The notes below the pieces were generated by a model, which was not told the DNA's origin, made no database searches, and was given only the letters and a program-made list of their open reading frames with translations. A stretch of DNA of 64,000 nucleotides, taken from positions 62,001 through 126,000 of the forward strand of contig JAHDQS010000014.1 of NCBI GenBank assembly GCA_018433675.1, read 5' to 3'. The position numbers and the translations under genes were made by a program. The stretch comes from Clostridia bacterium (GTDB taxonomy: Bacteria > Bacillota > Peptococcia > DRI-13 > SM3-B62). Below, piece by piece: positions 8,601-16,943 of the stretch (positions within the stretch are counted from its first letter, which is position 1; each line of letters starts with the position of its first letter).

Positions 8601-8846
8601 TTATTTCCTCTCCTCCCTCATAACAATAGCCTTTCGTACACACTCATTTGCGCAAATCCCGCACCCTTTGCAATAATCATAGTCAATTATGCACTTCTTA
8701 TTTTCTATCGTAATACAACTATCGGGACAGAATGTTTCACATATCCCACAACCATTACAGTTATCGTTCACCTCCGGTCTGTTATCCCGCCACGTTCCTG
8801 TTTTATACTGGAGTGAACCTGCCGCTTTACATACAGCACCAATCAT
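8601..8846 (-). CDS. porD: 2-oxoacid:ferredoxin oxidoreductase delta subunit (2[4Fe-4S] ferredoxin)
   Basis: An 81-residue ferredoxin-like subunit with two CxxCxxCxxxC groups: CNGCGICETFC, then a downstream CKGCGICANEC. It passes electrons from the TPP centre of the beta subunit to soluble ferredoxin. A short leader (MIGAVCKAAG, GTWRDNRPEV) typical of PorD comes first. It lies two bases upstream of porA and about 20 bp downstream of porB, so it is translationally close to both. Confidence 0.92.
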   Translation of the reverse strand: MIGAVCKAAGSLQYKTGTWRDNRPEVNDNCNGCGICETFCPDSCITIENKKCIIDYDYCKGCGICANECVRKAIVMREERK

Positions 8847-8866
8847 TAACGTAACACCTCCTTACT

Positions 8867-9745
8867 TTAGATACCGAATCGTTCTATGTTTTTATCACAG
8901 ATAGCTTGTATTTGATCAGCAATATCCTTTTGTTCTCCTTTTAACAAATGACGATACCTATTTTGAAATTTTAGGTACTCCATGACCGGTTTCTTGTTTT
9001 TTACCTTTTTAACAACCATTGGTTTCCCTTTTTCCACTTCATAGATTGGTACCAGTCCTGTTTCAACCGCAAGCTTACCAATCTCTATGGTTTTGCTGGA
9101 GTCAAATCCCCAACCAATGGTGCAAGGAGTGTGCACCTGAATGTATTTTGGCCCGTAAATCTCTTTTGTTTTTGCAACTTTTTTCATCAAATCCTGCGGG
9201 TAAGCAATTGAGGCCGTTGCCACATAATCGACATCATGTGCCAGGGCTATTGCCGGCATATCCTTTTTGTGTTGAATTTTCCCAAACGAAGCCCTCCCTG
9301 CAGGAGTTGTGGTAGTACTTGAACCGTAAGGCGTTGCACTGCTTCCCTGTACTCCTGTATTCATGTAAGCCTCATTATCGTAGCAAATATAGGTGATGTT
9401 CTGTTTTCTTTCAAACATCCCTGACATAGCTCCCATCCCTATATCAAATGTTCCTCCGTCTCCGCTTATTACCACAACAGAACTTTTTTCTTGCAGAAAT
9501 TCTAGGGCAGCTTGCACACCGGAAGCCACCGAGGCAGAGTTTTCAAAAAGCGAATGAATCCAGGGCACTTCCCAGGCGGACATCCCATAGGGAGACGTAA
9601 ATGTTTCCACGCATCCGGTTGCAGATACCACTATGGTGTCCCTTCCCAAAGCTCTTAATATTTGCCTTAATGCTATCGCCGCCCCACAACCTGGACAAGC
9701 CCGGTGACCGGCAGCCAACAAGTTTTCTCTTTCAGCTAGTACCAT
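8867..9745 (-). CDS. porB: 2-oxoacid:ferredoxin oxidoreductase beta subunit (TPP-binding)
   Basis: The 292-residue beta subunit binds thiamine diphosphate and a proximal Fe-S cluster. HRACPGCGAAIALRQ near residue 15 gives the first cluster cysteines. SGDGGTFDIGMGA and the following YDNEAYMNTGVQGS form the TPP/Mg motif (GDG...N) expected of the family. TPYGSSTTTTPAG is the usual substrate-loop region in pyruvate-type enzymes. It is followed by porD and preceded by porC with a 12-bp gap, so the four subunits share one message. Confidence 0.92.
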   Translation of the reverse strand: MVLAERENLLAAGHRACPGCGAAIALRQILRALGRDTIVVSATGCVETFTSPYGMSAWEVPWIHSLFENSASVASGVQAALEFLQEKSSVVVISGDGGTFDIGMGAMSGMFERKQNITYICYDNEAYMNTGVQGSSATPYGSSTTTTPAGRASFGKIQHKKDMPAIALAHDVDYVATASIAYPQDLMKKVAKTKEIYGPKYIQVHTPCTIGWGFDSSKTIEIGKLAVETGLVPIYEVEKGKPMVVKKVKNKKPVMEYLKFQNRYRHLLKGEQKDIADQIQAICDKNIERFGI

Positions 9746-9757
9746 TTTTTCCCCTCC

Positions 9758-10306
9758 CTACCGACTTTTTACCTGCTCATAGGCAGCAACAGCGGCAACA
9801 ACGTTCTTATCAACAATAGCTCCGCTAAATTTCTGAGATATTGCAGCCTTGATTGATTCAATATCAAATTCACCCGTAAACGCGGCAAATGCTCCCATCA
9901 GTGCTGTGTTCATAATAGGCCTTCCTATCTTCTCTACAGCTATTTGAGTTGCGTTTATGGTTCTGATATCAAGTTCTTTCGGCAACCCCAACGCTATAGG
10001 ATCCTTCTCGGTGTTTACAATAACTATTCCTCCCGGTTTTACCCCGGCTGTTACATCAACCAACTTAATCAAGGTTGTATCACTAACGATTACATAATCC
10101 GGCTCATAAATCTTACTTCTTATTCTGATCGGTTTATCATCAATTCTTGTGAAAGCTTGGACAGGAGCCCCTCTCCTTTCGCCACCTCCCCCAAGATAAG
10201 GAAAGGCCTGACTGTATCTTCCGCTCTGGTGAGCCGCAATAGCGAACAATTCTGCGGTAACAACCGACCCTTGTCCACCTCTTCCATGAATCCTTATTTC
10301 CTTCAA
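9758..10306 (-). CDS. porC: 2-oxoacid:ferredoxin oxidoreductase gamma subunit
   Basis: A 182-residue gamma subunit with the family start KEIRIHGRGGQGSVV and the middle motif FPYLGGGGERRGAPV. The gamma domain completes the CoA-side architecture of the enzyme. An ATG at 10339 opens the frame, but a perfect AGGAGG lies eight bases before a TTG at 10306 whose product (LKEIRIHGRGG) matches the normal gamma N-terminus, so I use the TTG. It is the first gene of the long minus-strand operon and faces the IclR regulator across 550 bp. Confidence 0.9.
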   Translation of the reverse strand: MKEIRIHGRGGQGSVVTAELFAIAAHQSGRYSQAFPYLGGGGERRGAPVQAFTRIDDKPIRIRSKIYEPDYVIVSDTTLIKLVDVTAGVKPGGIVIVNTEKDPIALGLPKELDIRTINATQIAVEKIGRPIMNTALMGAFAAFTGEFDIESIKAAISQKFSGAIVDKNVVAAVAAYEQVKSR

Positions 10307-10856
10307 GAACCTTACCTCCTGCCTCACATTTTTAATCATAATACCTGTCTTCGGTATATCTTATAAACATTAAAACTATTTTTATCTTAATATTGATTTT
10401 TTTAAAGCAAATTTTCCCCGCTATACGATTTTCTTTTTTCCATTATCACTCCTTTCTAATAGTAGTTTTATAACTACTTCTTATAATATTTCATGCGTTT
10501 TTGTTATTATATTTTTATATATACAATTGTCCTGTCTTTAATTTTTCATTTCTCATTCACACTCCAATCACTTGTTATTTGCGGGTTTTCGAGCCACAAT
10601 ACTTATTAGATGGTTTCCTTATTTGCAATGGCAAAGATATAATACCATCTAATCATGTTCCGTATTGCGGTTTTGCATATTCCATTCTTCAATGATTTAT
10701 ATTCTATATCTTTTTGCGTTTTCCTTTTTTTCTTGATTATTTTTTAGATATTTATCCATGTTAACATATTTTTATTTTCCTTTTAGCCTAGATATTTATC
10801 TCAAAATAATTTATACTATATTCCATATATCGAAACGTTCCTAAGGAGGAATCTTT
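10307..10856. promoter_or_regulatory. Divergent control region between porC operon and iclR-type gene
   Basis: A very AT-rich gap of about 550 bp with no supported gene. A perfect 10-bp inverted repeat, ATTAGATGGT (10605-10614) and ACCATCTAAT (10644-10653), encloses 29 bases. A 12-bp direct repeat, TAGATATTTATC, occurs at 10745-10756 and 10789-10800, 44 bp apart, so both copies face the same side of the helix just upstream of the regulator gene. A TATACT box at 10812 could be its -10. These are candidate binding sites for the IclR-type protein encoded next door; no -35/-10 pair for porC is convincing enough to name. Confidence 0.55.
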
Positions 10857-11618
10857 TTGCAAAAGTTTGAATATGTTAGGTCAGTATTAAAAGCCTTGTC
10901 GGTTCTTGAACAGTTTATAAACTCCAACAACGAAAAAGGAGTTCACGAATTAAGCGCCAGCACTAATCTACCTGTCAGCACAATACAAAGACTCGTTAAT
11001 ACATTGCAGGTTAAAGGGTATTTAATACAAAATCCTATAACAAAAAAGTATCGTCTCGGTTATGCCCTTTATAATTTGGGAAGAAGCTTTTCTAACAACT
11101 TAAACTGGATAGATGAAGCTAAGTGTTATATGACTGAGTTGGTCAACCAACACCAAGAAACCGTCAATCTGGCTATTCTTGAAGGACATCAAATCGTTTA
11201 CTTAACTAAGGTGGATTCCCCTCAAATTCTGCGGCCTAATTTTAATATCGGAACAAAGTATCCCGCACATTGCACTTCGTTAGGTAAATGCCTGTTAGCC
11301 CACCTGCCTCCAAAAGTACTTGAAAGTCTACTTAAGGAGCCCCTTGACTATTACACAGAAAAAACTGTTATAGATGTAGAAAAACTAACAAATGAACTCA
11401 TTAAAATAAGGAATCAAGGTTATGCAATAGATGACGAGGAATTCCAGGAAGGCCTGCGTTGCACATCTGTCCCCATTAAAAACAACAACATGGATGGTGT
11501 TGTTGTTGCAGCATTGGGTCTAACAGCACCCAAAAACAGGATGACAATAGAAAAATTGTTAGAGATAACAGATGACCTTGTAAAAGCTTCTAATAAAATA
11601 TCACAGCACATTATGTAA
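10857..11618 (+). CDS. IclR-family transcriptional regulator
   Basis: The 253-residue protein begins with a winged helix-turn-helix (about residues 5-65: SVLKALSVLEQF, LPVSTIQRLVNTL, GYLIQNPITKKYRLG) and continues with the IclR effector domain, including AHCTSLGKCLLAHL and the C-terminal YAIDDEEFQEGLRC. IclR proteins sense small carboxylic or aromatic acids and act as repressors or activators, often on divergent catabolic operons. A TTG start is preceded by AAGGAGGA at seven bases. It faces the por-abfD-thl-hbd-crt operon and is the obvious candidate regulator; the ligand may be a pathway acid such as 4-hydroxybutyrate, which is inference. Confidence 0.92.
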   Translation: MQKFEYVRSVLKALSVLEQFINSNNEKGVHELSASTNLPVSTIQRLVNTLQVKGYLIQNPITKKYRLGYALYNLGRSFSNNLNWIDEAKCYMTELVNQHQETVNLAILEGHQIVYLTKVDSPQILRPNFNIGTKYPAHCTSLGKCLLAHLPPKVLESLLKEPLDYYTEKTVIDVEKLTNELIKIRNQGYAIDDEEFQEGLRCTSVPIKNNNMDGVVVAALGLTAPKNRMTIEKLLEITDDLVKASNKISQHIM

Positions 11619-11649
11619 CCAATCTATTGTTGCTGTTCACAAGAAACAA

Positions 11650-11687
11650 AAAGGGCACCCCGCGATTTTTCTGCGAGGTGCTCTTTT
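11650..11687. terminator. Intrinsic terminator between iclR-type gene and DUF364 gene
   Basis: GGGCACCCCGCG pairs with CGAGGTGCTC-type sequence across a short T-rich loop and is followed by TTTTA on the plus strand; an A-run precedes it, so it can also serve the converging minus-strand genes. Confidence 0.8.
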
Positions 11688-11769
11688 ATGATTCAAATCC
11701 ATATTCCTTATTTCCAGTGACCTGTCAGTTTATACTCCAAGGCCTTAAACATTTTCTCAAATGTGAAAA

Positions 11770-12501
11770 TCACTTCGAACAGCAGCAAAACCTTTCAAAA
11801 CCGAAGATCCGGGCGGCACCGGCAATAGTCGTACCGAAGAAAATCACGGGTATATCAAGATTCAAAAAATCAGTTATCGTTCCGTTGGCGACCGTACTCC
11901 CTGTCGCCAGCAAAACATCGGCCCATTTTAGCAAATCCTCTGTCTTTTCTTTTGCATCCTCAATTCTCACCCCAAATTTTTCTTTGCCAATATTATCCGG
12001 GTCTAAATCCACGAGCCGCATATTGAATTCTTTGCTCAAGCCTTCCAGAAAAGCCGGCTGAAACCCAATCATACCAATCCTGATTTCAGTCCCATACCTG
12101 TTTTTAAGATCTTCCGCTAACTTTTCCGCACATTCCTCCGGCTCTTCATCCTTGCAATGGATCGTTCCTTCCGCTAAGCCTAAGTATCTCATAACAGCGT
12201 TCAAAACCGCTACAAAAGCAGCCTTTTCAAAATTCGTACCGCAGGGCATTTCCAGCATTTCTTCCAGTCTGCCGTAAAAGCTATAGGGACTGTCTGTAAA
12301 AGCCTGCCCCATAGCCCCCCTGAATTCAGCCTGCAAAAGCTTTTCTTTTCCTTTTAACAAAGGATAATCTGTCCTCTGTGGCCTTCCGATGGCTTCTTCT
12401 GTCGAGAGTGCCCTTCCTTTGACCATTACTTTCTCATCCAGCAACCGGTGCTTTTGAGCCAGTTCATATAAATGCTTTTTCATCTCTTCATAAATATCCA
12501 T
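11770..12501 (-). CDS. DUF364/DUF4213 protein (putative heavy-metal chelation)
   Basis: The 243-residue protein has the N-terminal GRPQRTDYPLLKGKE and GQAFTDSPYSFYG segments and a C-terminal Rossmann-like half with GMIGFQP, DVLLATGSTVANGT and VIFFGTTIAGAA, the pattern of the DUF4213-DUF364 family. Members are proposed to bind metal or metal-cofactor ligands and are common in anaerobes near molybdate/tungstate and molybdopterin genes. Two adjacent cysteines close the protein (FCCCSK). It lies 23 bp downstream of the molybdopterin-binding gene in the same direction, which supports a joint role in Mo/W cofactor handling. The actual reaction is unknown. Confidence 0.8.
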   Translation of the reverse strand: MDIYEEMKKHLYELAQKHRLLDEKVMVKGRALSTEEAIGRPQRTDYPLLKGKEKLLQAEFRGAMGQAFTDSPYSFYGRLEEMLEMPCGTNFEKAAFVAVLNAVMRYLGLAEGTIHCKDEEPEECAEKLAEDLKNRYGTEIRIGMIGFQPAFLEGLSKEFNMRLVDLDPDNIGKEKFGVRIEDAKEKTEDLLKWADVLLATGSTVANGTITDFLNLDIPVIFFGTTIAGAARIFGFERFCCCSK

Positions 12502-12524
12502 TTTCGCCCTCCTCTAACAATACC

Positions 12525-13544
12525 TCAACGGCAGAAATAACAACGCGGATAAGTACATTCCTGGCAAAACGAACAAAACCCGCCCTCACCCATCATGACA
12601 AAATCCCTCTTTTCCATAACCTCTCCCGCCAAAACGCGAGGTAAGACCACATCCAGACTGGTTGTCGGATAATACATGGCCGCACCGGGAACACCCATCA
12701 TCACCGTATCTTTGTAATATGCCAGCATGAACATATTGCCCGGCTGGATAGGAACGCCATATGTAATTACCTTAGCCCCAGTCCTTCTGATTGCTGTCGG
12801 TGTTAGATCATCCGGGTCCACCGACATCCCGCCGGTTAAAATTATGACTTCCGCTCCTTTGGAAAGAAAACGATCAATTGCCTCCTTTATCATCTCCAGA
12901 TCGTCGGGGCAAATGATTTGTCCCAAGTTTTTTGCACCATAATATTCCAGTTTTTCATTCAACACCGGGGCGAACTTATCCTCGACAAGACCCTTGAATA
13001 CCTCATTACCTGTAGTGACTATCCCCACCTTTTTAGACAGATAAGGCTTAACCTCCAATACCTGTTCTTCCCCCGCACATATTGCTTCAAGCCTTTCAAT
13101 CACAGATTCTTCAATGGTCAACGGAATAATCCTAACCCCGGCTAAACCCTGACCCTTTTCTACTGTGTAATTATTAGGCAAACAGGCAACCGAAATATTA
13201 TCAAGAGAATTGACTTCATATAATACGGAACTGTTGATTTTTAGCAATCCCCTTTGGGTAGACTTAAGAATTGATTTGCCCTCTTTGGGCTTTTCATATT
13301 CAATGTTCGTCCCTTTTACCGCTTCAGCTATCCTTACAGCAGCCTCGTCTTCATGAATTTCACCTTCATGTTCTTCCCACACAAAAACGTGTTCTTTGCC
13401 GATTTTTAATAATTCTGCTACATCCTCTTGCCTAATTACGTGGTTTCTTTGAAAAGCCCGGCCTTTAAACTTTCCGGGAATAACCTTTGTAATATCATGG
13501 CACAAAGTCATCCCAACAGCTTCTTCTACAGATATCTTTTTCAC
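12525..13544 (-). CDS. Molybdopterin-binding protein (MoeA/MogA-type domain) with Cys-rich tail
   Basis: The 339-residue protein has a MoeA-like N-terminal part (SVEEAVGMTLCHDIT) and a MoCF_biosynth domain whose hallmark ILTGGMSVDPDD and VPIQPGNM are readable near residues 240-290, followed by GVPGAAMYYP. The fold binds molybdopterin or inserts metal into it. The last 20 residues contain five cysteines (CSFCQEC, then CYFC), an extra zinc- or Fe-S-type module absent from housekeeping MoeA. I use the GTG at 13544, preceded by GGAGGAAGAATCG, rather than the upstream codon at 13565. It is probably cotranscribed with the DUF364 gene. Confidence 0.85.
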   Translation of the reverse strand: MKKISVEEAVGMTLCHDITKVIPGKFKGRAFQRNHVIRQEDVAELLKIGKEHVFVWEEHEGEIHEDEAAVRIAEAVKGTNIEYEKPKEGKSILKSTQRGLLKINSSVLYEVNSLDNISVACLPNNYTVEKGQGLAGVRIIPLTIEESVIERLEAICAGEEQVLEVKPYLSKKVGIVTTGNEVFKGLVEDKFAPVLNEKLEYYGAKNLGQIICPDDLEMIKEAIDRFLSKGAEVIILTGGMSVDPDDLTPTAIRRTGAKVITYGVPIQPGNMFMLAYYKDTVMMGVPGAAMYYPTTSLDVVLPRVLAGEVMEKRDFVMMGEGGFCSFCQECTYPRCYFCR

Positions 13545-13772
13545 CGATTCTTCCTCCAGTTCCAACGCGCGTTATTCTCGTTCGTGCATAATGGTCCGCA
13601 AAAAAAACATTCATCGACAAATGCTGACAGTTTAAGGATACTGCATAATTCATAATTATTCAAGATAGTAATACTATATTTAAGCTGTTGCCTCCTATTT
13701 TGATACCTTTGCATGTCTAGATTTGATTAAATATTTGCTATTTATTCTATTTTTATATTCTTCATAATATGG

Positions 13773-13806
13773 TATAATATGTTGCAAAAAGGAGGTTGAT
13801 GAAAGC
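13773..13806 (+). promoter_or_regulatory. Promoter -10 and ribosome site of the epimerase gene
   Basis: A perfect TATAAT at 13773-13778 lies just upstream of AAAAAGGAGG (13786-13795), which is placed well for the ATG at 13807. The matching -35 is weak. The 260 bp between the two divergent genes hold nothing else I can name. Confidence 0.6.
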
Positions 13807-14214
13807 ATGAAGGTATTACAAATTGATCACATTGGAATTGCCGTGAAAAATCTTGAGGAATCGCTTCAACTATATACAGAAGCATTAGGACTTGAAGTGG
13901 AAAAACAATTTGAGTTGCCCGAACGCCATGTCAAGATTTCTTTTATCCCCTGCGGAGAATCTGCCCTTGAATTGGTTTCAGCCACAACACCACAAAGCCC
14001 TTTTAATAACTTGCTAGAAAGCGAAGGAGAAGGGCTCTACCATATCGCTCTCAGTATAGACAACATCAACGACACCATTTCCTTTTTAAAAGAAAAGGGT
14101 ATCCGTTTCCAAAGCAACGAAGCTCAAAAGATACCTGGCGTAGGCAAGGTCATCTTCACCGATCCGTCCACGACGGGAAATATTTCCTTTGAGTTCATTG
14201 AGAGAGAAAAGTAG
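13807..14214 (+). CDS. mce: Methylmalonyl-CoA epimerase
   Basis: A 135-residue vicinal-oxygen-chelate protein with two beta-alpha-beta repeats. The first metal His is in IDHIGIAVKNLEE, the second in GEGLYHIALSID, and the acidic ligand in the terminal FEFIE. GESALELV and TTPQSPF are characteristic of methylmalonyl-CoA epimerases, which interconvert the R and S forms of methylmalonyl-CoA in propionate metabolism. Methylmalonyl-CoA mutase and decarboxylase genes are not in the window, so the assignment rests on motif resemblance; another VOC function is possible. The gene converges on recD2 with a 4-bp gap. Confidence 0.82.
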   Translation: MKVLQIDHIGIAVKNLEESLQLYTEALGLEVEKQFELPERHVKISFIPCGESALELVSATTPQSPFNNLLESEGEGLYHIALSIDNINDTISFLKEKGIRFQSNEAQKIPGVGKVIFTDPSTTGNISFEFIEREK

Positions 14215-14218
14215 CAAA

Positions 14219-16381
14219 TTATTCTTTCAACCTTTCCACAAGCCTGCTGTTGCGATTCTTAACCTTATTATTCTTGACTGCAATAGCCAAGGCTTTTTTT
14301 GTACCCACTATCACTATAGCCTTCTTCGCCCTGGTCACACAAGTATATAACAAATTCCGCTGCAACATCATAAAATGCTGGGTCACTAGAGGCACTACTA
14401 CAACCCCGTACTCACTCCCCTGACTTTTATGAATAGTCGTTGCATAAGCCAACACCACCTCGTCCAGTTCGCTGACGTCATATCCTACATCGTTCTCATC
14501 GAACCTAATCACTACCTGCCTATCCTCCAGGTCAATGCTTTTGATTCTGCCAATATCGCCGTTAAAAACGTTTTTCTCGTAATTGTTTTTAATCTGCATC
14601 ACCTTATCGTTAAGCTTAAACATCACACCACTGTGGTAAAGGCACTTTTTTTCAGGGTTTAAAGCCTCCTGCAATACGACATTAAGATTGCGCGTACCTA
14701 CCTCACCTCTGGTCATGGGAGCAAGCACCTGTATATCGGCGATAGGATCCACTCCATAGTATGACGGCAACCTTTTCATACAAAGGTTTTTTATTGTCTC
14801 CAAAACCTGTTCAGGCTCTTCTTGGTCAATAAAGAAAAAGTCGCTTTCCTTTCTTCCTTTCAACACCGGAAACATACCCTCATTTATCCGGTGGGCATTG
14901 GTAACGATCATACTCCCCATAGCCTGACGAAATATTCTGGTCAGCTTCACCACATTAACGGAATGCGACTCAATGATATCACGTAAGACATTACCGGCGC
15001 CGACAGAGGGTAGTTGATCCACATCTCCTACCAGGATGACGATGGCTCGATCAGGTACTGCCTTGAGCAAGTTGTACATTAAAATGATGTCGACCATTGA
15101 GGTTTCATCAACAATAAGGACGTCACACTTCAACTGATTCTCAGCGTTTATCAGGTATCCTTCCGGCGGCTTAAATTCCAAAAGGCGATGAATCGTTTTC
15201 GCCTCCATCCCGGTAACCTCCGAAAACCTTTTGGCTGCTCTTCCGGTCGGTGCTGCCAGCAATATACGGGCTGACATTTTTTCAAAGGATTTGATAATAG
15301 CGAGGGTCGTTGTTGTCTTCCCCGTTCCCGGACCTCCGGTCAATACCATGAATTTGGACTCTGCTGCGGTCTTGATTGCTTCTATCTGTACTTCATCATA
15401 TTTTATCTCATTCTCTTTTTGCACACGTTCGATAACACCGTTGACCCCTTCAATACGGAACCCTCTTTCGGCTCGACAGATATCGGTTATCCTCCGCGCC
15501 ACCCCAACCTCACTGTGATATAAGGCAGGTAAATAGAGGACTTCTTCCATCTCACTGACAATCGATTTTTCTTCAATCATCCTGTCTATTGCACTATTAA
15601 TAATCGCTTCTTCAACACCCAACAATTCAAGCGCAGCCTGTAAGAGTTGTTCCCGCCGAGCATAGCAATGACCCTCACCGGAAAGCTGATTAAGAGCAAA
15701 CAGTATTCCCGACCTGCAACGAACATAAGAATCGGGGTCATAACCCATCTTTTCGGCGATACCATCCGCCGTCTTAAAGCCGATTCCCCAAATATCATCC
15801 GCCAGCCGGTAAGGGTTTTCTTTCACAAGCCTGATACTGTCATCGCCATATGTTCTATATATCTTGACAGCGTAAGATGTAGAAACATCGTAGCTCTGCA
15901 AAAACATCATCACATTCTTGATCTCTTTATGCTCCTGCCAAGCCTGCTTAACCATCTCTAATCTTTTTTCTCCAATACCCTCGGTCTCTAACAGCTTCTC
16001 CGGCTCTTCCTCAATTACCCGCAGGGTATCCTCTTTAAATCTTTTTACTATTCGTTTGGCATAAACAGGCCCGATGCCTTTTATTAAACCGCTGCCAAGG
16101 TACTTTTCTATCCCGACAATAGTTGCAGGTATACTTTCGGAACAGGAATGCACCTTAAACTGCATCCCAAACTTGGCAGTATTAATCCACTCACCCTTCA
16201 TTTTAACAACAGAACCAACGTTCACGAAGGACAAGCTTCCTACTGCTGTAATAAGCTCCCCAAAGCCTCTTGCCCTCACTTTTATGACACTGAATCCGTT
16301 TTCTTCGTTAACAAAGGTGATCCTTTCAACTAAACCTGATAACATTTCGAACTTTTTCTCCATAACTACCAACCTATCCAC
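14219..16381 (-). CDS. recD2: RecD2 ATP-dependent DNA helicase
   Basis: A 720-residue RecD-like 5'-3' helicase of the RecD2 type, that is, with a long N-terminal region and no RecBC partner. An N-terminal OB-like part is followed by helix-hairpin-helix repeats (GIGPVYAKRIVKRF, GIGFKTADGIAEKMG). The Walker A box is GGPGTGKTTTT, the Walker B region DVLIVDETSMVD, and late helicase motifs AYATTIHKSQGSEY and YTCVTRAKK are present. It acts in DNA repair and mismatch tolerance. The GTG at 16381 lies just after the stop of the DUF296 gene, so translation is probably coupled. Confidence 0.93.
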   Translation of the reverse strand: MDRLVVMEKKFEMLSGLVERITFVNEENGFSVIKVRARGFGELITAVGSLSFVNVGSVVKMKGEWINTAKFGMQFKVHSCSESIPATIVGIEKYLGSGLIKGIGPVYAKRIVKRFKEDTLRVIEEEPEKLLETEGIGEKRLEMVKQAWQEHKEIKNVMMFLQSYDVSTSYAVKIYRTYGDDSIRLVKENPYRLADDIWGIGFKTADGIAEKMGYDPDSYVRCRSGILFALNQLSGEGHCYARREQLLQAALELLGVEEAIINSAIDRMIEEKSIVSEMEEVLYLPALYHSEVGVARRITDICRAERGFRIEGVNGVIERVQKENEIKYDEVQIEAIKTAAESKFMVLTGGPGTGKTTTTLAIIKSFEKMSARILLAAPTGRAAKRFSEVTGMEAKTIHRLLEFKPPEGYLINAENQLKCDVLIVDETSMVDIILMYNLLKAVPDRAIVILVGDVDQLPSVGAGNVLRDIIESHSVNVVKLTRIFRQAMGSMIVTNAHRINEGMFPVLKGRKESDFFFIDQEEPEQVLETIKNLCMKRLPSYYGVDPIADIQVLAPMTRGEVGTRNLNVVLQEALNPEKKCLYHSGVMFKLNDKVMQIKNNYEKNVFNGDIGRIKSIDLEDRQVVIRFDENDVGYDVSELDEVVLAYATTIHKSQGSEYGVVVVPLVTQHFMMLQRNLLYTCVTRAKKAIVIVGTKKALAIAVKNNKVKNRNSRLVERLKE

Positions 16382-16386
16382 GGTTA

Positions 16387-16809
16387 TTACCAGAGGTAAA
16401 GCCCTGTCTTCTCATCAAAAACCCTCTTCATCTCTTCCCCCACAAACTCCCTGACGATGTATTCCCCGGCAAATACTCTCGTACCTTCCATTAAGTGTCC
16501 CCCGTAACAAATTCCTTTGGCGTCTCCCAAGACAACATGTGCATGAATAAAGGGCTCCTCGTCCTTTAATGATATGTTGCCGGTCAAGCACAACACCTCA
16601 TAATGGCCTTCAAGCCTCAGGGTTTTATACACCATGTTATCCTGATCATAATAACCTACTACCGCGCATTGGACAGCACCAATCAACTGAATTTGGCCTG
16701 ACTTAATGCCGTTTTTTTTGGCGATTTCACCAAGCGAAACCAAAACATCGCTGCCTTGTGGCAATCTTCCCATATAGATTTTTTCCTTTTCATACACATT
16801 CTCTTTCAT
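16387..16809 (-). CDS. PCC/DUF296 domain protein
   Basis: A single-domain protein of 140 residues. The plants-and-prokaryotes-conserved (PCC, DUF296) fold is shown by the metal-type histidine cluster FIHAHVVLGD...YGGHL and by the start YMGRLPQGSDVLVSL. In bacteria, free-standing members are thought to bind nucleic acid or a small ligand; no function is established. GTG and ATG lie in tandem at the start; the ATG at 16809 is nine bases after GGAG and is preferred. It is cotranscribed with recD2, which starts six bases later, so a DNA-related role is plausible but unproven. Confidence 0.85.
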   Translation of the reverse strand: MKENVYEKEKIYMGRLPQGSDVLVSLGEIAKKNGIKSGQIQLIGAVQCAVVGYYDQDNMVYKTLRLEGHYEVLCLTGNISLKDEEPFIHAHVVLGDAKGICYGGHLMEGTRVFAGEYIVREFVGEEMKRVFDEKTGLYLW

Positions 16810-16943
16810 CACACTTCACTCCTGTCTCATATTCTCCATATCAATCAATTCTTCTGCCCACAAAAAACGTTCTAAGTATACAAATCCCTCATTTTGAAAA
16901 GATATAAAGGAAACAGGACTATAAATACAAGGAGAATATCTTG

